64,000 nt of DNA from Toxorhynchites rutilus septentrionalis (lineage: Eukaryota > Arthropoda > Insecta > Diptera > Culicidae): positions 12,547,929 through 12,611,928 of the forward strand of contig NC_073744.1 in the NCBI RefSeq assembly GCF_029784135.1, in the 5' to 3' direction. The notes beneath the pieces are model-generated. The model ran no database searches and was not told the origin of the DNA. It saw only the letters and a program-made list of their open reading frames with translations. This document shows, in pieces, positions 34,073 through 43,478 of the stretch. Both the position numbers and the translations under genes were made by a program. The first letter of the stretch is position 1. Each line of letters begins with the position of its first letter.

Positions 34073-34374
34073 ATAATAGCGATAACATCAGTCTACAGTT
34101 TGTCCGCAGCCGAAAAGGCAAACAGTTGCTACTGTATGCTGGTCATCAGTACACCCTGAATCGAAGACGTAAGCATTTGGGCTATTGGGAATGTGTTCAC
34201 AGACGGTCGAAGCAAAAAAGCTGCCCTTCGCGAATAACGACTGAGAATACGCAAATCAAACGAATCAAAGGAGTGCATGATCATGACGCTCCCAAACCGA
34301 TCGAGTTTCTGGACGAATGCAGCAGCTTTATCAGCGTTAAAAATGAAGCACCGAGTGGAAGCGATTCCGTGTGA
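34073..34374 (+). CDS. mod(mdg4): mod(mdg4) alternative tail 3 (FLYWCH)
   Basis: Acceptor TTCCGTTTTAG; starts D-NSDNISLQF. The 100-residue tail is almost all FLYWCH: RSRKGKQLLLYAGHQY, YWECVHRRSKQKSCPSR, and ligand pair HDH in GVHDHDAP. Ends with a short acidic/Ser stretch. AATAAA about 20 bases after the stop. Confidence 0.9.
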
Positions 34375-34527
34375 GTGAGTGAGCAGTTATATGAATAAAT
34401 GATTGGATCACATCATGAGAGAGTGTGTTTCTGTGTATCAAAATAAGAATTCTTTTGTAGAAAACAAAAACATTTTTAATGAGTAAAGCTAAATTTGGAG
34501 TTTAATCAAAAAAATTTCTAATTTTAG

Positions 34528-34847
34528 TGTACAATAAAGGACAAGATGAATTTCCTGACAAACTGGAAGCGACTAAATTACTGTTTGTGCGAAGCCGCTG
34601 GGGACGTAAATGCCTTATCTACCAGAACTACGTTTTCTTTTCGAACAAGCGAGTCGAGACCACGAATACCACCTACTGGAGGTGCACCTTCTCTAGCAAT
34701 CGTAAAGGGCCTAATCGTTGTTCGGTGCGGTGTACAACCCGAGATAATCAGGTGATTAGTTTACACGGTTCCCATAATCATCCCGAAGAGGTGACAAAAT
34801 TTGCGGGCAAATATCTATACGATCAATATAGTGTTTATGATCCGTGA
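34528..34847 (+). CDS. mod(mdg4): mod(mdg4) alternative tail 4 (FLYWCH)
   Basis: Acceptor CTAATTTTAG; G plus TG gives Val, then YNKGQDEF. FLYWCH: FVRSRWGRKCLIYQNYVFF, TYWRCTFSS with a long W-to-second-Cys loop (NRKGPNRCSVRC), then SHNHPEE. 106 residues. AATAAA follows the stop within about 20 bases. Confidence 0.9.
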
Positions 34848-34978
34848 ATGGTCGATTGAATGAATAAACAAAACGGAAACCATTGCGAATTTTGTTTTAA
34901 TATATGTGATATACATGATTTTTTTCATAAAGTATTCTAGTTATAACTATTTTTTTTCTTCATGTTCTCTGCTTCAAG

Positions 34979-35433
34979 ATTCTTATTCGCAGGAGTTGAA
35001 GTTCATCAAAAGCCCATGGTCAACTCCATGTCTGGTGATTAATGAGTACCTGTACAATTGCCACAGTACCAGAGGGACCAAAGTTTATTGGCGATGTCAT
35101 AACTATTCTCGCAAGAAAAAGGAGGAACGTTGTCGAGCTCGTTGTGTGATCGTGAACGGTAGATTGAGTGCCTTGACTGGTTCACAGCACAATCACCCGC
35201 CTCATACTGAAAAAATCGCCAAAATTACCCGACGGAACAACATTGAGGAGGAAGTTTTAGATTACGGCGGAGCAGAAACTGCTTCGCCCACGTCTCCGGT
35301 CGAATTCTGCAGCTCAACGCTTCTGTCGGCCACTTCAACACTGGTAGATATAGGTTCTCCAGGCATTGGACTCATCAAAATTGATGTCCTGCCTAAGCTG
35401 GAAGATTACGAACTCCCAGTGGTTGAGCTGTAA
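34979..35433 (+). CDS. mod(mdg4): mod(mdg4) alternative tail 5 (FLYWCH plus acidic C-terminus)
   Basis: The in-frame acceptor is the AAG at 34976-34978 (CTGCTTCAAG); the nearby CGCAG at 34988-34992 would shift the frame. Reads [33 protein letters not shown] and SQHNHPPH. A 70-residue extension rich in Ser/Thr and acidic residues follows, ending [12 protein letters not shown]. 151 residues. CAATAAA near 35467. Confidence 0.87.
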
Positions 35434-35588
35434 ACGTAAATACATATATTATTACCTCTGAACCGCAATAAAAATTTATGTGTCCGTAAAGCAATACAAA
35501 CATAAGTGTGTTTCATTATTGAAGCGAACATAATTCGTATGTTGATGAATTCGCTGACCTTCTTCATCTAATTTTTTTCAAATTTCAG

Positions 35589-35920
35589 ATTCCAACCAGA
35601 GCGTTTACCGAACATTCATTAGAAGTCAACGAGGAGCTCCGCTTCTGACGCTGGATAGTTTTATCTATCGCTGTGAGCGCGTGCGTAAAACTCGCTCCTA
35701 TTGGTTGTGTATTCGGTACAAAAGCTCAAAGTGCAACGGTCGTGTAATCTGTCAGGGAAATAGTGTTATTAAGCGAACAACGCACTGTCACATGAACGAC
35801 CAGCGTCGGATAGCTTCCTCGATACTGGAGCAAACGGATTTATCGGCCATTAACTTGGATGAGTGGTATAAGCAAACCATGGTGCACAATAAGCAGGGCT
35901 TACTTGTGAAACGAAAATAA
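35589..35920 (+). CDS. mod(mdg4): mod(mdg4) alternative tail 6 (FLYWCH)
   Basis: Acceptor CAAATTTCAG; D-SNQSVYRTFIRSQRGAPLL. FLYWCH with SYWLCIRYKSSKCNGRV and ligand pair HCH in TTHCHMND. C-terminal helix-like segment SSILEQTDLSAINLDEW. 110 residues. The stop codon lies within AAAATAAAAG, so stop and poly(A) signal overlap. Confidence 0.88.
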
Positions 35921-36067
35921 AAGCCACAAAAACACACTGATTGTGTCGGTGTAGTATCTTGTACGTTTGATATCCAAAATCCTTTTGTGAATACACTTGA
36001 GAAACGCACTCAAACAAACAAAAAAGATTAATCAGTATTTCTATCTTCTGTCTTTTTCTTTTTTTAG

Positions 36068-36375
36068 CATTTTTCCGAGCGAACATCCCATTGATTGAAG
36101 GCCAACGAATTTATTACCGCAATGATCTACGTGATCAGTTGTTCCCGGAGGCGGTTCAGTATATCCGAAGTCGCCGGGGACATCCGCTGCTCATTTTTCG
36201 GGGCCATAAATTCCGCCGGAATGGAGGATGCAAGGAGAAGGGCTACTGGCGATGTGCTTCGTTTGCCAAGTGTCCAGGTCGGGTGACCACTGTGGAGGGT
36301 ATTATTGTCAAGTATCACGTACACAACCACGATCCTCCTTTTACGACGAAACAGTCTGACGGAGGGGATCTTTAA
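36068..36375 (+). CDS. mod(mdg4): mod(mdg4) alternative tail 7 (FLYWCH)
   Basis: Acceptor after a long T tract (TTTTTTTAG); G plus CA gives Ala, then FFRANIPLIEGQ. FLYWCH: YIRSRRGHPLLIFRGHKF, GYWRCASFAKCPGRV with the shortest W-to-C spacing in the set, and VHNHDPP. 102 residues. CAAATAAA about 55 bases after the stop. An ITmD37E transposon begins about 300 bp downstream. Confidence 0.9.
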
Positions 36376-36679
36376 GGTGATGTTTTCAGTTCATGGCGAA
36401 TTATGTTAAATCATTGAAGAAAAAAAATCAAATAAAAATGATCGATTGATGGAAGCTAAGGATTTCGCTTGAAAAGGTTTTATTCATTTAATTTCACATT
36501 CTGGAAACTATGTATAATTTTGATTACATAAAACCAAGGCCATCATGCTGAACAATGGTATGTGGATGAGGGCGAAGGTCATTTCTAGTTGTGATAGTCG
36601 TGCACTACACAAATTACACATAATAGCCCATGAGTTAGCAAAAAAAAATGACAGTTCTATCAGTCGAACTCTAACCGTT

Positions 36680-37456
36680 ATGGCGAAAACAGTGAAGCTA
36701 CTCCGTTCAGAAGTGTGCGCATTCAAAGGAAGGTACCCCGCCGCGTCGAAAATGAACATCGTGCGGCACTTTGTGGACGCCGGATACGCCCGTTCCGGTA
36801 TCTACAACATCTTGGCACTATTGGATAACAATCAGAGCATCGAAAGAAAGCTCGATTCCGGACGGCCGACGACCATGAGCGACAAGAACCTCCAAAGGAT
36901 GCTGAAGAGGAAGATAGAGGGAAAAATGGCTACATCGCTGCGTGTGCTTGGTCGGGAGGTCGGTGCAACCGGCCAAACAGAGAAAAAGTACCTGGAGAAC
37001 ATGAACATGTACATGTCAGAAAGCGGAAGTCCCGTTCATTGCAGCGCAGCGACAGTGGCTGAATAAGATATTCAAGTCGATTTTCCCGGCGAATAGCGAT
37101 GTGGCAGTGGTGTTGGACGCAGAGACCTATCTCATCCTGGATGGCAACGACTGGCAGGGCACTTCGTATATTTCCCCGTGAACGGGGAAATTTATAGTAC
37201 GAAGTGTCTGCCGGAAGTTGCGTTGTTCATCAAGAAATACCATAAGGGCGAAGACGCGGTGTACTGGCCGGATATGGCGTCGGCCCACTGCTCGAAGCGA
37301 TTGTTAGAGGAGATGGAGCGGCTGAATATCGAAGTGGTACCCAAGTCGGCGAACCCGCCCAACGTCCCCCAGCTGCGTCCAATCGAGAATTTCTGGGCAA
37401 ACCTGCAGCGTAAGATCTACTCCAACAATTTTGTCGCAAAAACTGAGAAGGAATAG
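36680..37456 (+). mobile_element. ITmD37E transposase remnant (mosquito IS630-Tc1-mariner family)
   Basis: The N-terminal part MAKTVKLLRSEVCAFKG ... SGRPTTMSDKNLQ is a helix-turn-helix region. After a frameshift near 37005 comes FIAAQRQWLNKIFKSIFP and VVLDAETYLILDG with the first catalytic Asp. After a deletion and shift near 37175 comes GEIYSTKCLPEV, WPDMASAHC (second Asp) and NPPNVPQLRPIENFW (Glu). I count 37 residues between the second Asp and the Glu, the D37E signature known from mosquitoes. Two shifts and the internal deletion make it inactive. Terminal repeats not located. Sits between tails 7 and 8. Confidence 0.88.
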
Positions 37457-37711
37457 ATAGATAAAACGAAGAAGGAACTCAAAACATGCCTACACGCATA
37501 TTTTCTTCCCCATGGCAAATATTCCGGTTAACTGCAGGAAGCCCTTCTCGCAAGGGCGCAAAATTTTTTTGCAAGTAAGCTAAAATAGTTACCTTCCATC
37601 GGAAATTTATCAAACTCAATTATCTGTCCTAGTTTTTTATCACCATCCGAAAAAAGTAATCTTATTTTAATCCAAACGTTAGTAACATACTGTATTTGTT
37701 ATCGTTTCAAG

Positions 37712-38084
37712 TTTCCGAATTGGATTTCATCTTCAGTCAACGTGGTCACCCTTTGTTGGTTGTCGAAAATTTCCTTTACCGGAAGAACAGAAGTAATTAT
37801 TGGCGCTGCATTCGGTAAGTAATAATTTCATAAAATTAAGAATAGAAATTCTGATTTATCTTTCCGAAAGGTGCACAAAGTTCAAATGTCGCAGCCGATT
37901 AATAGTGAGACCTGGCTCGGGTCCGGTACGCATAGAGGATCACTCACATGGTCCCGAGACGGAGAAAATCAGCTGGGGCCGGACGGTACGGGAAAATGTT
38001 AAAACGCAAAATCAGCAACAGAAGGATTTGGTTTTTCGGATGCGTCAGCCACCCTGCAAAGTGGACTTTGTCACAAAATCATGA
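37712..38084 (+). CDS. mod(mdg4): mod(mdg4) alternative tail 8 (FLYWCH split by an intron)
   Basis: join(37712..37814, 37871..38084). Acceptor CGTTTCAAG; V-SELDFIFSQRGHPLLV, then NYWRCI, split by a 56-bp intron (CG|GTAAGT ... CCGAAAG|G). The second exon continues RCTKFKCRSRLIV and DHSHGPE. The intron lies between the W-x-C and the second Cys. Tail of 105 residues with a basic, Gln-rich end. AATAAA near 38107. Confidence 0.85.
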
Positions 38085-38222
38085 AAGGAATGGAATTAAT
38101 GAGGGAAAAATAAAGGATTTACACCCGGTATTCGCGCGTAGAGTGTTATTTATTCGAACAAAATGATCGTTTTTTTTTGTTTCCGGTTGTGTTAATTAAA
38201 ATGTCTCTTCATCTAGTTACAG

Positions 38223-38497
38223 CTATTCCTTTCTGCCCACCACCACTGGGGGAACACGATCCGGTACCGAAAATGTGGTATTCAGTGCCATTGTGTTACG
38301 AAATAAACCGACGAGGAACGATGAATCTTCACTTTCGGGGTTACGTGTACACCCAGAAGAAGCGCTACAATCGAACCATGAACTGGATTTGTAACAAACG
38401 CAACACGCAAACGAGCTGCAAAGCGCGTGTGTCGACGGAAGGAAACGATAAGATCCGCTTTGGAGTCATTTGGCACAATCATGGGCCGAGGCTGTAG
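38223..38497 (+). CDS. mod(mdg4): mod(mdg4) alternative tail 9 (FLYWCH)
   Basis: Two acceptors six bases apart, CTAG (38216) and TTACAG (38222), both keep frame; the second is chosen as stronger (start A-IPFCPPPLGEH). FLYWCH: EINRRGTMNLHFRGYVY, NRTMNWICNKRNTQTSCKAR, WHNHGPRL. The finger ends the protein. 91 residues. GAATAAAA soon after the stop. Resembles tails 10-12 in the NxTxNWxCN segment. Confidence 0.87.
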
Positions 38498-38616
38498 AAA
38501 CGTTTCGATGGAATAAAATTCTCCAATAACTATGAAGCGTGTTTGTGACAACCTACTGTTTTATGAAGCGTTGCAATGATACAGATTTTCCTCGCGTTTC
38601 TAATTTTTGATTACAG

Positions 38617-38897
38617 ATTACCATTTTGCGGGTGTTTACGCTGGCGTTTGGTACGAAGTTGAACTGGAGTTCGTAGAGAACCGCCGGGGAAGGTTTAGTT
38701 TGCGTCACAAAGGATATCTATTCACGACCGAACGCCGCTACAATAACACAACCAACTGGGTGTGCAATAAGAGTAGCAATCCTTTGCTCCGCTGTCCGGC
38801 ACGGTGCACTACGCAGGGAAACCGAATGATCAAATTTAGCAAACGAAAACATAATCACGATCCGGTTTATGAAAAGAAGGATGAAAATCTTAAGTAA
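38617..38897 (+). CDS. mod(mdg4): mod(mdg4) alternative tail 10 (FLYWCH)
   Basis: Acceptor TTGATTACAG; D-YHFAGVYAGVWYE. FLYWCH: FVENRRGRFSLRHKGYLF, NNTTNWVCNKSSNPLLRCPAR, KHNHDPV. 93 residues with a short Lys-rich end. AAATAAA directly after the stop. Closest in layout to tail 9, suggesting a local tandem duplication. Confidence 0.9.
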
Positions 38898-39019
38898 ATA
38901 AATTGCGTGAAGGAGCAAACAGTCGTTTCACTTAATTGCAACAAAAAAAGACACAAAACAATCATTGCGATCATATAGGTACTGACCAGTTTGTTATTTT
39001 ACCGTTTCAAATCTTGTAG

Positions 39020-39348
39020 GTTCCTTACTCTTCAAGTACGGAGAAGGTTACGAGCTGATTAGCAATAGAAAAGGTGGTTTAAATCTCTGCTACGAAGGCT
39101 ACATGTACCGGAAGAAGGCTGAATTTGCCAACACGGTAAATTGGGTGTGCGCGAACCCAAACTACAATCGATACCTCCGTGATTGGAATGTGTACGGATA
39201 TAAGGGGATGTGTGGTGCCCGGTGTATAACGAACAGGGGCGGAGGCATCAAGCTGAGCAAGAAATACCACAACCATCCCCCTATGTTACAGCATGAAGAC
39301 GACCCTGAAAGATCATATACTATCGAGAACTGTGAAGAATATGAGTGA
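39020..39348 (+). CDS. mod(mdg4): mod(mdg4) alternative tail 11 (FLYWCH with enlarged loop)
   Basis: Acceptor ATCTTGTAG; G-SLLFKYGEGYELI. FLYWCH: SNRKGGLNLCYEGYMY, NTVNWVCANPNYN, then an unusually long insert (RYLRDWNVYGYKGM) before C-GARC, and KYHNHPPM. 109 residues, acidic C-terminus. GAATAAAA about 10 bases after the stop. Confidence 0.88.
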
Positions 39349-39479
39349 TAATGTTGAATAAAAACAGTGTTTGTAGCTATGAACGTGCGACATTTGATCA
39401 TTGATAAACAAAAATTAAGAAAAAAAAAGTGATGTGTCATCGACTCCTAGATAAACCACTATTCTTTCAATTGTTTCAG

Positions 39480-39754
39480 ATTCATTCGACCAGATTGCCA
39501 CCGGTGTTTGGGTGAAGAAACCTTTCTCAATCGTTACAAACAAGACGACGGGTGGCAAGAATTTGCTGTTCCTTAATTTCGTTTATCGAAAAGAGGCTAG
39601 CTTCAAAACATCTACCAACTGGGTCTGCAGTGAGAACAGGACCACCCGATGTCAAGCTCGATTGGTGCAGCGAACCGAAACCGGGGATGTTAAGCTTGGT
39701 AGGCATGGTCACAATCATACCCCATCGATTGCTGGAAATCAAGAGCTGATGTGA
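39480..39754 (+). CDS. mod(mdg4): mod(mdg4) alternative tail 12 (FLYWCH)
   Basis: Acceptor AATTGTTTCAG; D-SFDQIATGVWVKK. FLYWCH: TNKTTGGKNLLFLNFVY, STNWVCSENRTTRCQAR, HGHNHTPS. 91 residues. AATAAA about 10 bases after the stop. Member of the tail 9-12 subgroup with NWVC. Confidence 0.9.
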
Positions 39755-39886
39755 AAAAAGAATAAAATTTTATGATTCATTCAATGTGTAAACTGTTTGG
39801 GAAAATTGAGAAAATCTAATCCGGAGTATCGTTGCATATACTGATAATCTATCTAATTAACTTTTTTCATTTTTTTCTATTACCAG

Positions 39887-40320
39887 GCACCGAACTGGAC
39901 AGCGAGGTTGGCCTGGAAAGCATTGCCATCTTCACTACCACAATGCGGGGCAAGGAGCAACTGCTCTACCTGGGGCAGCCATTCGTGTTCGAAAAGCTCG
40001 TGATTACCTCGACGGCTCAATCGAAAAAAATCTGGCGCTGCAACCAGTGGTGGAATCAGAAGTGTAGGGCCCGTGTGTACACAATCGGAAACCTCATAAC
40101 TCCCCTCAATCGATACCACACCCATTCGGACATCGTGAAACGGAAACGGCGGGTCACGAAAAAGAAAGTTGTTCCAAGCATGAACAATAGCAGTGGTAGT
40201 GGTGGGGCTGGCAGTGGCAGCATAATGAACGACGAGGAAGCTTCGAAATATGTGGTGAAATATGTTTCTGCCAGTGTAAATTATAGTGATCAGAAAAAAC
40301 TAGAACTGACGGATTACTGA
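39887..40320 (+). CDS. mod(mdg4): mod(mdg4) alternative tail 13 (FLYWCH plus basic C-terminus)
   Basis: Long pyrimidine tract and CTATTACCAG; G-TELDSEVGLESIAIF. FLYWCH: TTTMRGKEQLLYLGQPFVF, KIWRCNQWWNQKCRARV, YHTHSDI. Then KRKRRVTKKKVV, a strong candidate nuclear localisation or DNA-contact patch, and a Gly/Ser linker. 144 residues. AAATAAA just after the stop. Confidence 0.88.
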
Positions 40321-40426
40321 ACCGAAATAAATTATTTTAAGTGACATGGATGGTTTTGCCTATTTATGATTGTGTTCGTCAGTATATCATCAAGGACTAA
40401 CATTCTTTTCTCATATTTTTTTTCAG

Positions 40427-41027
40427 GTTTTCACAAAACAATTGGCCAACGACAGATTAAAACGGAACCGAAAGTGCAGATCCTTTCGTCCATCCAAATG
40501 CATCCGCCGAAGCCTGTGCCAATGACGATGACGACGAGGACGAAGCAGCCAAAGGTGAAGGTGAAAAAAGCACCTATTGATAAGGTTCCTCTGCACAGTG
40601 GCAGCGAAATCTACATCTCAACCAAAGACCTTATCCGCTTGTACACCCCGAAGCCTGCTTTGTACACCCAACGATTGGCGGAGCTTCTTTTCGGCAGAGA
40701 TGCTCTTCTGAGGGCATGTGTCACAAGAACCGCAACTACTGGTGACTTGGAACCGCTGGATGAAAAGACGCTGCATTCGCTGATTGGTAAGAAACAAATG
40801 ACGAATTTTATGCCGACTCGTCTCGGGTGTTGGCAAAACCATCTCAGATTGCAGTGAAACGTGGGTGGGTGACATCGGCCATTCGAGCAACTTTTCATAC
40901 CCGAAACAAACAAAAAATAGCTTGTTCAAACTGTTCATAGGACAGGTAGACAATCTCAGAAAAAAATTAAAACCCTTTTTTATTTTTTTTTAAATTTGTA
41001 GCATGGATGAGGAATTATCGAAGGTAA
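40427..41027 (+). CDS. mod(mdg4): mod(mdg4) alternative tail 14: BEN-like domain, no FLYWCH
   Basis: join(40427..40786, 41002..41027). Acceptor TTTTTTCAG, entering in the same phase as the FLYWCH tails (G-FHKTIGQRQIK). A Lys/Pro-rich linker (residues about 10-55) is followed by EIYISTKDLIRLY, YTQRLAELLFGRDALLRAC and GDLEPLDEKTLHSLI. This fits a BEN domain: initial beta strand, helix, then the LxxLFxRDxL core and the LD-x-KL final helix. Splicing ATTG|GTAAGA to TTTGTAG|CA extends the last helix to AWMRNYRR and stop. Without that splice the frame runs to 40857 (GKKQMTNFMP...). 128 residues. BEN domains bind DNA or mediate protein contacts. Confidence 0.72.
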
Positions 41028-41378
41028 TTCATTCGTAAGTTCCATATCATCTCGAATATCCTTATTTTTGTAAACCTTTATGTAATCTTATGACTATACT
41101 TGACCACCACCACACAACCCGCACGCAACACAACGCAACACAACACTACGAAATAACAGTAATGACTACCGGGTTTAAACCTTTCATCTGAACTCGCTGT
41201 CATTCAAACACTTTTCTGTGCATCTTCAAGTGCGACAGGGCAAATGCAGTCAGCTATGTATGAAGCGATCACTACTACTGATGCACGAATTTTTTACCTT
41301 GCGTAAAAATGACATTTGTGGTTCAATGTTTTCTGCTGAACGAAGCCGATGGAAAACGATAAAAAATACACACACCAT
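41028..41378. other. Non-coding stretch after tail 14
   Basis: Probably 3' UTR of the BEN tail at first (no clear AATAAA seen in the first 100 bases), then a CACAACACAACGCAACACAAC-like simple repeat near 41110-41155. Confidence 0.4.
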
Positions 41379-43478
41379 CAGGGTTGCCAAATATGATTTT
41401 CAAAAATCAGGATTAGTGAAAAAAATCAGAATAGGTCATGTTAGGTTGTCCGGTAAGTTCGTGACGATTTTTGGAAAAACAAAAGCATTTTATCGACAGG
41501 AAAATGCACAATTTAGTTCCACTATCATTTGTCATGTTACACGCAACATAAAAAAACTATTCTCCTAGAATATGTTCTCTTTTACATCGAAAACTGTTCA
41601 CGGTATTTTCTATGTTGTCCATTAAGTCGAAGTTTCCGCCCTTGAGAGAATTTTTGCAGGAACCTGGACCTGAACTTAAATATAAAATAATCTCAAGCTG
41701 CAATAGCCGGTTAGTTCAGCTGGAGGGATAGCCCTTCCTAGCCAGATTGCAGAATAATTTGTAGAATTATCACAATTATCGCATATCATTAGACATGGAA
41801 TTTACCGTTTCCCTGATGGAACACGCCTCCTATCACGTTGACTAATTATGGACTTTGGTTCTAGATCGCTGCGTTTAAGTTGTCCAACTGCGAGCAGTAC
41901 TTATGGGAATGTATCGACTCGGTAGAAGCTCATAATACATAATTCCTTACCAATCCCACCAGACAGAAGGTATGTCTTTCTTCGAATGAAGAACAACTTC
42001 GGGGTTAGTCAATTATTTCGCTTACCCCAAGTTTACACCCACTTTACACTGTTGTAAATGATTAATTTTCACCACTCGTCACGATTTTCTTCAAAACGTT
42101 TTGAAGCGAGTCGCAAACGTAGATGCTACCTATTAAAGGTTCTTATGGCCAATTTGCGTGGGACCACACACATCGTAACGACATGCGTATCCAAGTTTTG
42201 CCAGATCAACATGAGCAGTGGTTTTAGGTACATGTAGAGAATCTGCTTATTCATTTATCGTCTCCTTAGGAATATTCTTGATGAACATTTCGATTTGGTC
42301 ATCATCTGAGGTGACACGAACTTTCCAAACAACCTAATATAAATTATTCATCATTCTTACTCCTAAGCGATGTATTTGATGTATTCAGATGCCCTACATA
42401 TTTGTAAGCGGCTGACATTCCTTTCAATGTTTCCGCTCCTAGTCTTTTCTTCTAATTCTCGTTCTATTAAGATTGAACTGAGGGAAAAGTTGTTCAACCG
42501 ATGTTGAGGAATGTGGAAATTTTGATAAGCATGGTATAAACTCTCCCAGAAGCGGGAAAGCCAGTGTGTCGCCGGATCTTTTGATCGTGAATATGTTTTA
42601 ATTACAGAAAAATGTTTATTCAGAATTTCTGTGCATTTTGCATGCATGTTTTGGACTGAATATTTACTCACCAAACGAGGAAAGCATATCAACAGAGGAG
42701 GAATTGAAGTTTGTTTTCAAATTTTGATGTTATTTGGTTCGATTATATAGACGTTATTATATTGACTTTTTTTTAATAATCCGTTTATTTTTACAGGCTC
42801 AGTTACAAAGGTTTCAAGGAGCCAAACTCTTAACTATATTTTTACTAGAATACATAAGCATGTTTCCTTAATTCTAAGGTTAATAAAATAGGGAACCGAT
42901 TACTCACGGTCGAATCGAGTTCAGAAGGGTGACATATTTTCCTCAGAAAAAGAATGGGATATATGTAGATTGTAACTATGTTCACACTATATTGACTTTG
43001 AATTCAAAAATTTTCTCTTTGGTACTTTTAAACTCTGAAACGAATTCTTTGCGGCTACTCCTACATACACATCATCCCAACTAAGGTAGTGTTGTGCCTC
43101 AAACATAATCTCGTTATAATCCCTTCAATTCGTTGAATATTCTGGTTTCATGAAATTATCCAGCCCTGTTTAGAAAATCCGAGAACATTTTGAGTGTAGT
43201 GAATATAATTCGGAATTTTCATTCTGGAAAAGCCTATTCAGTTAATTTACAACTAGAAATATGTATGATAAAAAAGTTAGATACAGCTTTGCACCAGAAG
43301 AATTTTGATAGAGATCCAAATGTATTTATTATGGATATTTTTTTGATAAAATGAAAAATACAAAAATCAGGAAATTTTATAAGAATCAGGCAAAATTGAG
43401 TGTTTGTCAGGATATCAGGGAACGTGACAAAAAAATAATCAGGGGAATCTTGAAAAATCAGGAAAGTTGGCATCTCTG
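41379..43478. mobile_element. Element with CAGGGTTGCCAA / TTGGCATCTCTG inverted ends
   Basis: Left end CAGGGTTGCCAAATATG; right end reads in inverse CAGAGATGCCAACTTTC. Both ends are lined with short AATCAGG/CTGATT words at close spacing, typical of this MITE-like type. About 2.1 kb, enlarged by an internal mariner remnant. A similar GTTGGCATCTCTG end is at 60542-60557. Confidence 0.55.
41800..42320 (-). mobile_element. mariner transposase remnant inside the previous element
   Basis: On the minus strand YCSQLDNLNAAI, then GGVFHQGN, match the YCQQLDRLK ... VVFHQDN stretch of mariner. A TCTGGTGGGATTGG segment near 41960 corresponds to VWWDW. Many shifts and stops. Confidence 0.65.

Noticed and set aside
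34983..34993. Acceptor TATTCGCAG for tail 5
   Set aside because: It would shift the frame out of FLYWCH; the weaker AAG at 34976-34978 keeps phase and domain.
37178..37456. A complete, functional D37E transposase
   Set aside because: The N-terminal, middle and C-terminal parts are in different frames and about 40 residues are missing before GEIYSTKC.
40611..40953. Minus-strand frames opposite the BEN-like tail
   Set aside because: No domain; composition is the complement of the plus-strand coding sequence, which has a coherent fold, acceptor and phase.
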